Assembly (NCBI GenBank): GCA_016720825.1
Contig: JADKJV010000009.1
Location: 105,358-169,357 of the forward strand
Direction: 5' to 3'
From: Chitinophagaceae bacterium
Lineage (GTDB): Bacteria > Bacteroidota > Bacteroidia > Chitinophagales > Chitinophagaceae
DNA length: 64,000 bases
Shown here one piece after another: positions 61,232 to 64,000 of this stretch; the stretch's first letter is position 1; each line of letters begins with the position of its first letter. The notes under the pieces are model-generated. The model was not told the DNA's origin. It searched no databases and was given only the letters and a program-made list of their open reading frames with translations. The position numbers were made by a program, and so were the translations under genes.

Positions 61232-61421
61232 CCGAACTTCGTTCCCAACCTTCGTGCCTCGGTTGCCCAAAGGGGGAGACTTGCACCCAGATAATTTGCA
61301 AATCGAAAAATAAACGAAAACCCTATTTTTCTTTTTACTTTATTGTGAATCTTCAAATATTAGTGACTCTGTCACTCCCCTTTAGGGCAACCGAGGCCGA
61401 ATGTCAGGAACGTAGTTCCTG
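61232..61421. repeat. Miniature inverted-repeat element, copy 1
   Basis: The left arm (61232-61281) runs from CGAACTTCGTTCC to CCTCGGTTGCCC and AAAGGGGGAGAC. The right arm (61371-61421) is its near reverse complement (GTCACTCCCC, GGGCAACCGAGG, GGAACGTAGTTCC). The arms are about 50 bp with a few mismatches and enclose about 90 bp of AT-rich sequence. The gap 60996-61502 also holds a gene-remnant-like frame and a GC hairpin (GGGGGCACAATTCGGCCCCC). No transposase is visible. Confidence 0.7.
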
Positions 61422-61502
61422 AAGAAACCTGCACTCCGTAAGCTTCCAGCCATATCAAACAAAAAATACCTATTTTACAATACATTAAACTGTATTCCCT
61501 TT

Positions 61503-62198
61503 ATGAAATATTTTGCAACAATCCTCCTCTTACTGGCTTCCACTGCTGCCTTAAAAGCACAAAAAATTACAAACAAGACAAATGCAGCCAAACCTGCTGT
61601 ATGCCGTAACCTGAAGGACTCTGCCAGCTATGCAATCGGCTATAATATCGGCCAGAACCTGGCAAATCGTTATGGAGACATGGATCCCAACATGATTATA
61701 TTAGCTATTAAAGATGCTTATGCTAAAAAAAACAGTGTAATAGATGTAAATGCCGGCCAAATTGCCGTCCAGAATTTCCAGCAAAGTGTTGAAAAAAAGA
61801 AAGCTGACCTCAATAAAGCTGCAGGCAAAAAATTCCTGGATGAAAACAAAAGCAAACCGGGCGTAATCATGACAGCCAGCGGACTGCAATACCAGGTCAT
61901 TACCATGGGCACCGGCCCCAAACCCACCAGCACCAATAGTGTAAAAGTGAACTATGCCGGAACACTCATCAACGGAAAAGAATTTGACAACTCCGCCAAA
62001 CATGGCGGCCCTGCGGTGTTTAAAGTATCCGGCGTCATTTCCGGCTGGACCGAAGCCCTGCAACTCATGCCCGTTGGAAGTAAATTCAAATTATTTATAC
62101 CATCCAACCTGGCTTATGGTGACAGCGCGATGGGAAGTGATATACCGGCGGGGTCTACTTTGATATTTGAGGTGGAGTTGGTGGAGATAGTGAAGTAA
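61503..62198 (+). CDS. FKBP-type peptidyl-prolyl cis-trans isomerase, periplasmic
   Basis: A 231-residue protein of the FkpA/Mip type. A signal peptide (residues 1-19, ending LKAQ) is followed by an N-terminal dimerisation helix region (ASYAIGYNIGQNLANR, AVQNFQQSVEKKKADLN) and a C-terminal FKBP domain (about 120-231). The FKBP domain has GLQYQVITMGTG, NYAGTLINGKEFDNSA, SGWTEALQLMPVGSKFKLFIPSNLAYG and IPAGSTLIFEVELVEI. It should assist folding of exported proteins. A copy of the repeat element starts 14 bp after its stop. Confidence 0.93.
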   Translation: MKYFATILLLLASTAALKAQKITNKTNAAKPAVCRNLKDSASYAIGYNIGQNLANRYGDMDPNMIILAIKDAYAKKNSVIDVNAGQIAVQNFQQSVEKKKADLNKAAGKKFLDENKSKPGVIMTASGLQYQVITMGTGPKPTSTNSVKVNYAGTLINGKEFDNSAKHGGPAVFKVSGVISGWTEALQLMPVGSKFKLFIPSNLAYGDSAMGSDIPAGSTLIFEVELVEIVK

Positions 62199-62211
62199 AG
62201 CGGCCCCCGCT

Positions 62212-62351
62212 AAATCTCCCCCAAAGGGGGAGACTTGCACCCTGATATTTTGAAAATGTAATTCTTGTTTGAAAACTCAAATTGGATTTTCAAACCTATA
62301 ATGATTGATTGAAGAGTAATGACTTTGTCACACCCCTTGGGGGCAATCAGG
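62212..62351. repeat. Inverted-repeat element, copy 2
   Basis: It starts CTCCCCCAAAGGGGGAGACT and TGCACCCTGATATTTTGAAAA and ends GACTTTGTCACACCCCTTGG and GGGCAA. The ends CCCCCAAAGGGGGAGAC and the complement of GTCACACCCCTTGGGGG are inverted copies. An inner TTTGAAAA...TTTTCAAA hairpin is present. It is nearly identical to copy 3 on the other side of the PDZ gene. Confidence 0.75.
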
Positions 62352-62391
62352 TCTGGAAAAGTGCAGCAGTAGTTTTAGCTATGGCATTCGT

Positions 62392-63693
62392 CTACTTGCT
62401 GATTTCAGATCTCACGCGATACGCTTCGCTCAGTCTTTCTTTGATATCTTTAAGATGTTCCGGCGGCGTTATATTTTCATATTTTTTCAGATAATCGTTG
62501 ATGAGCGTTATTAAGTCAGTACAATACTTCGACACCCTGCCACAAGCCTTACTCATGCGCATTACATTAATGCCATAATTCGCATCTTTCTGGCAGTCGC
62601 GCAGATCAGGTGCCATGGCACCATCAATGGTCCGCATGCGGTCGTATAAGTAAATCCTTGCCGATTTTGACCCTTCTGTATCTGCAGACTGGATAGGTGC
62701 ATATTTATTACTGGCAGTACTGCTGCCGGAGGGATTGCTGTTTTGTGTTGCTTTTTTGTACTGTTCTTCAATTTGGCTATAGCTTGCTATATTATTCAAA
62801 TAAGCCACCCTTGATGTACCCATTGTAAACAAACCCGACCAGGTTCCATCCTTCTCATTATATATCAGTCCATCCCCCATCAACTTCCCTGTACTTATCT
62901 GATACAGGCTATGAGATGATTTCATACCCCGGGTTATTAAGTACACCCACTCTAAATCATTTTTATTATCATACTCATGAAAATAGTCAACCGGCTCCCC
63001 GTCCCTGAATGTGCCCTTCCATAATAAATTCTTCTTCTCAGGATCGGCATAACATTTTACGGTCCCGTTGAATTTATTGCGGCCCTCAAATTTATATTTC
63101 GTCACATCGTGTCCGCTCACCTCATACCATTTGCTTTCGTTAATCCTGGGGTCAATAAAAATACCTGTAAACCGTTCTCCGGCTGCAGTAAATTGCCCGC
63201 GACGGATCAATGTCCCCTTTTGTTTGAGATCAACCCCGTTCAAATACCAACTGCCATCCACTAACTCCCCATTTTGAAATACCCCATCCAAAATATTATT
63301 ATTCACTTTACTGATAGCCACACCGGTACCATTCACACAATTTCCCGATAAACAGGTTCGGTTATACGTATAAGCAAAAGCTTTCACCAAACTCACTTTC
63401 AGCGGCTTTCCTTTCCGTAATAAACTAATGGAAGATTGCTCGGGGGCATCAGATAAAATTTTGGATACTTCCGCAACTGATTTATTGAGCAGTGAAACGC
63501 CATTCAACTGCCGGAGCAGGTCATTCGGCTTCAAGCCGCCTTTTTCAGCCGGACTTTCAGTTAAAACCTTTTCTACCCTGACGGTATCTTTCCCATTTAC
63601 GTAAAATGTAAATCCAAAGCCTTTTTGGGCTTTTGCAGTGAATGAAAACGAGCAAACACTACACAACAGAAATAAAACAATAAATCGGTTCAT
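62392..63693 (-). CDS. Secreted PDZ-domain protein
   Basis: A 433-residue exported protein. After a signal peptide (residues 1-22, ending FTAKA) comes a PDZ domain (about 25-105; VEKVLTESPAEKGGLKPNDLLRQLNG, SLLNKSVAEVSKILSD). The middle part has repeating G-x-W/F-x-x-G elements (LDGVFQNGELVDGSWYLNG, GTFRDGEPVDYFHEYD, GTWSGLFTMG) like loose MORN repeats. The C-terminal 100 residues are helical (DCQKDANYGINVMRMSKACG, ITLINDYLKKYE). The catalytic motifs of a protease are absent. It is flanked by two direct copies of the repeat element. Confidence 0.75.
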   Translation of the reverse strand: MNRFIVLFLLCSVCSFSFTAKAQKGFGFTFYVNGKDTVRVEKVLTESPAEKGGLKPNDLLRQLNGVSLLNKSVAEVSKILSDAPEQSSISLLRKGKPLKVSLVKAFAYTYNRTCLSGNCVNGTGVAISKVNNNILDGVFQNGELVDGSWYLNGVDLKQKGTLIRRGQFTAAGERFTGIFIDPRINESKWYEVSGHDVTKYKFEGRNKFNGTVKCYADPEKKNLLWKGTFRDGEPVDYFHEYDNKNDLEWVYLITRGMKSSHSLYQISTGKLMGDGLIYNEKDGTWSGLFTMGTSRVAYLNNIASYSQIEEQYKKATQNSNPSGSSTASNKYAPIQSADTEGSKSARIYLYDRMRTIDGAMAPDLRDCQKDANYGINVMRMSKACGRVSKYCTDLITLINDYLKKYENITPPEHLKDIKERLSEAYRVRSEISK

Positions 63694-63867
63694 ACTAATA
63701 TTTTCAGGAGCGTTAAAACTAATAATTCCCGGCTATTTTGCCATGCCCTGAAAAAGGTATTTTTCGCTTTTGTATATAACATAAATGCCATTTTCATAGC
63801 CATGGTCAGCTTATTGGCCAGCTTCCAATGCAATATCCGGGTTTACCAAATTTTTCATGGGGCTCCC

Positions 63868-64000
63868 TCTAAATCTCCCCAAAGGGGAGACTTGCACCTG
63901 ATATTTTGAAAATGTAAATTTTGTTTGAAAACTCAAATTGGGTTTTCAATTCTATAATGATTGATTGAAATTTGATGACTTTGTCACTCCCCCTTGGGGC
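63868..64000. repeat. Inverted-repeat element, copy 3 (cut by window edge)
   Basis: The order of segments (CTCCCCAAAGGGGAGACTTG, CACCTGATATTTTGAAAATG, TTTGAAAACTCAAATTGGG, GACTTTGTCACTCCCCCTTG) is the same as in copy 2 in the same orientation. The window ends within its right arm. The gap 63694-63867 before it has nothing I can name. Confidence 0.75.

Noticed and set aside
61232..61421. Intrinsic terminator or attenuator at the repeat element
   Set aside because: The arms are far longer than a terminator stem and there is no T run at either end.

Overview
The window looks like a chromosomal piece of a Bacteroidota bacterium, most likely a member of the Chitinophagaceae or a close relative. 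The evidence is a type IX secretion sorting tail, a LytTR two-component pair, the Bacteroidota order of the division and cell-wall cluster, an FtsZ with a very long C-terminal extension, a FISUMP-domain protein, and a TTTG/TAnnTTTG-type promoter in front of mraZ. No rRNA, tRNA, CRISPR array, phage or transposase gene was recognised.

Layout. 1-2.9 kb: a large secreted repeat protein running off the left edge and a T9SS cargo protein. 3.0-8.4 kb: a LytTR response regulator with a TPR histidine kinase split by a frameshift, a TIGR01777-type epimerase broken by an internal deletion, and an ABC-2 transporter whose ATPase is frameshifted. 8.5-25.9 kb, minus strand: the complete 13-gene dcw cluster mraZ-rsmH-ftsL-ftsI-murE-mraY-murD-ftsW-murG-murC-ftsQ-ftsA-ftsZ, ending in a strong intrinsic terminator. 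It makes lipid II precursors (murF and ddl are not here) and the divisome. 26.3-34.0 kb: an S41-like protein, a DUF3052 protein, queA, a histidine kinase, a YqgE protein, a zinc-ribbon protein, and atpD/atpC as a separate F1 pair. 34.2-39.2 kb: a surface-glycan-like locus with a methyltransferase, two related glycosyltransferases and an MsbA-type ABC exporter. 39.4-42.5 kb: a YciI/DGPF protein paired with an ECF42-like sigma factor, then a degenerate membrane histidine kinase. 42.5-45.7 kb: five uncharacterised minus-strand genes. 45.9-48.6 kb: a NarL-type regulator and its TPR kinase. 48.6-54.5 kb: a GNAT-like protein, dnaX, an SDR protein and the pyruvate dehydrogenase E2 gene. 55-64 kb: small membrane proteins, a metallophosphoesterase/PQQ-propeller protein, a GbsR-type regulator with membrane proteins and a DCC protein, a FISUMP protein, an FKBP isomerase and a PDZ protein.

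Two things stand out. First, at least thirteen single-base indels, mostly in short homopolymers, split about ten genes between 4.7 and 51.3 kb, including the essential dnaX. This points to residual sequencing error more than to gene decay, so most split genes are probably intact in the organism. Second, intergenic spaces carry an unusual set of short tandem arrays with a 7-bp (sometimes 8-bp) period. Two of them, behind mraY and rsmH, have the same three blocks in the same order. Small hairpin elements sit inside other arrays, and a roughly 130-190 bp inverted-repeat element occurs three times at the right end.

The best candidate for new biology in a gene is an A11 run in dnaX where both alternative frames stop at once. 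This is the arrangement expected for slippage-made tau and gamma clamp-loader subunits.
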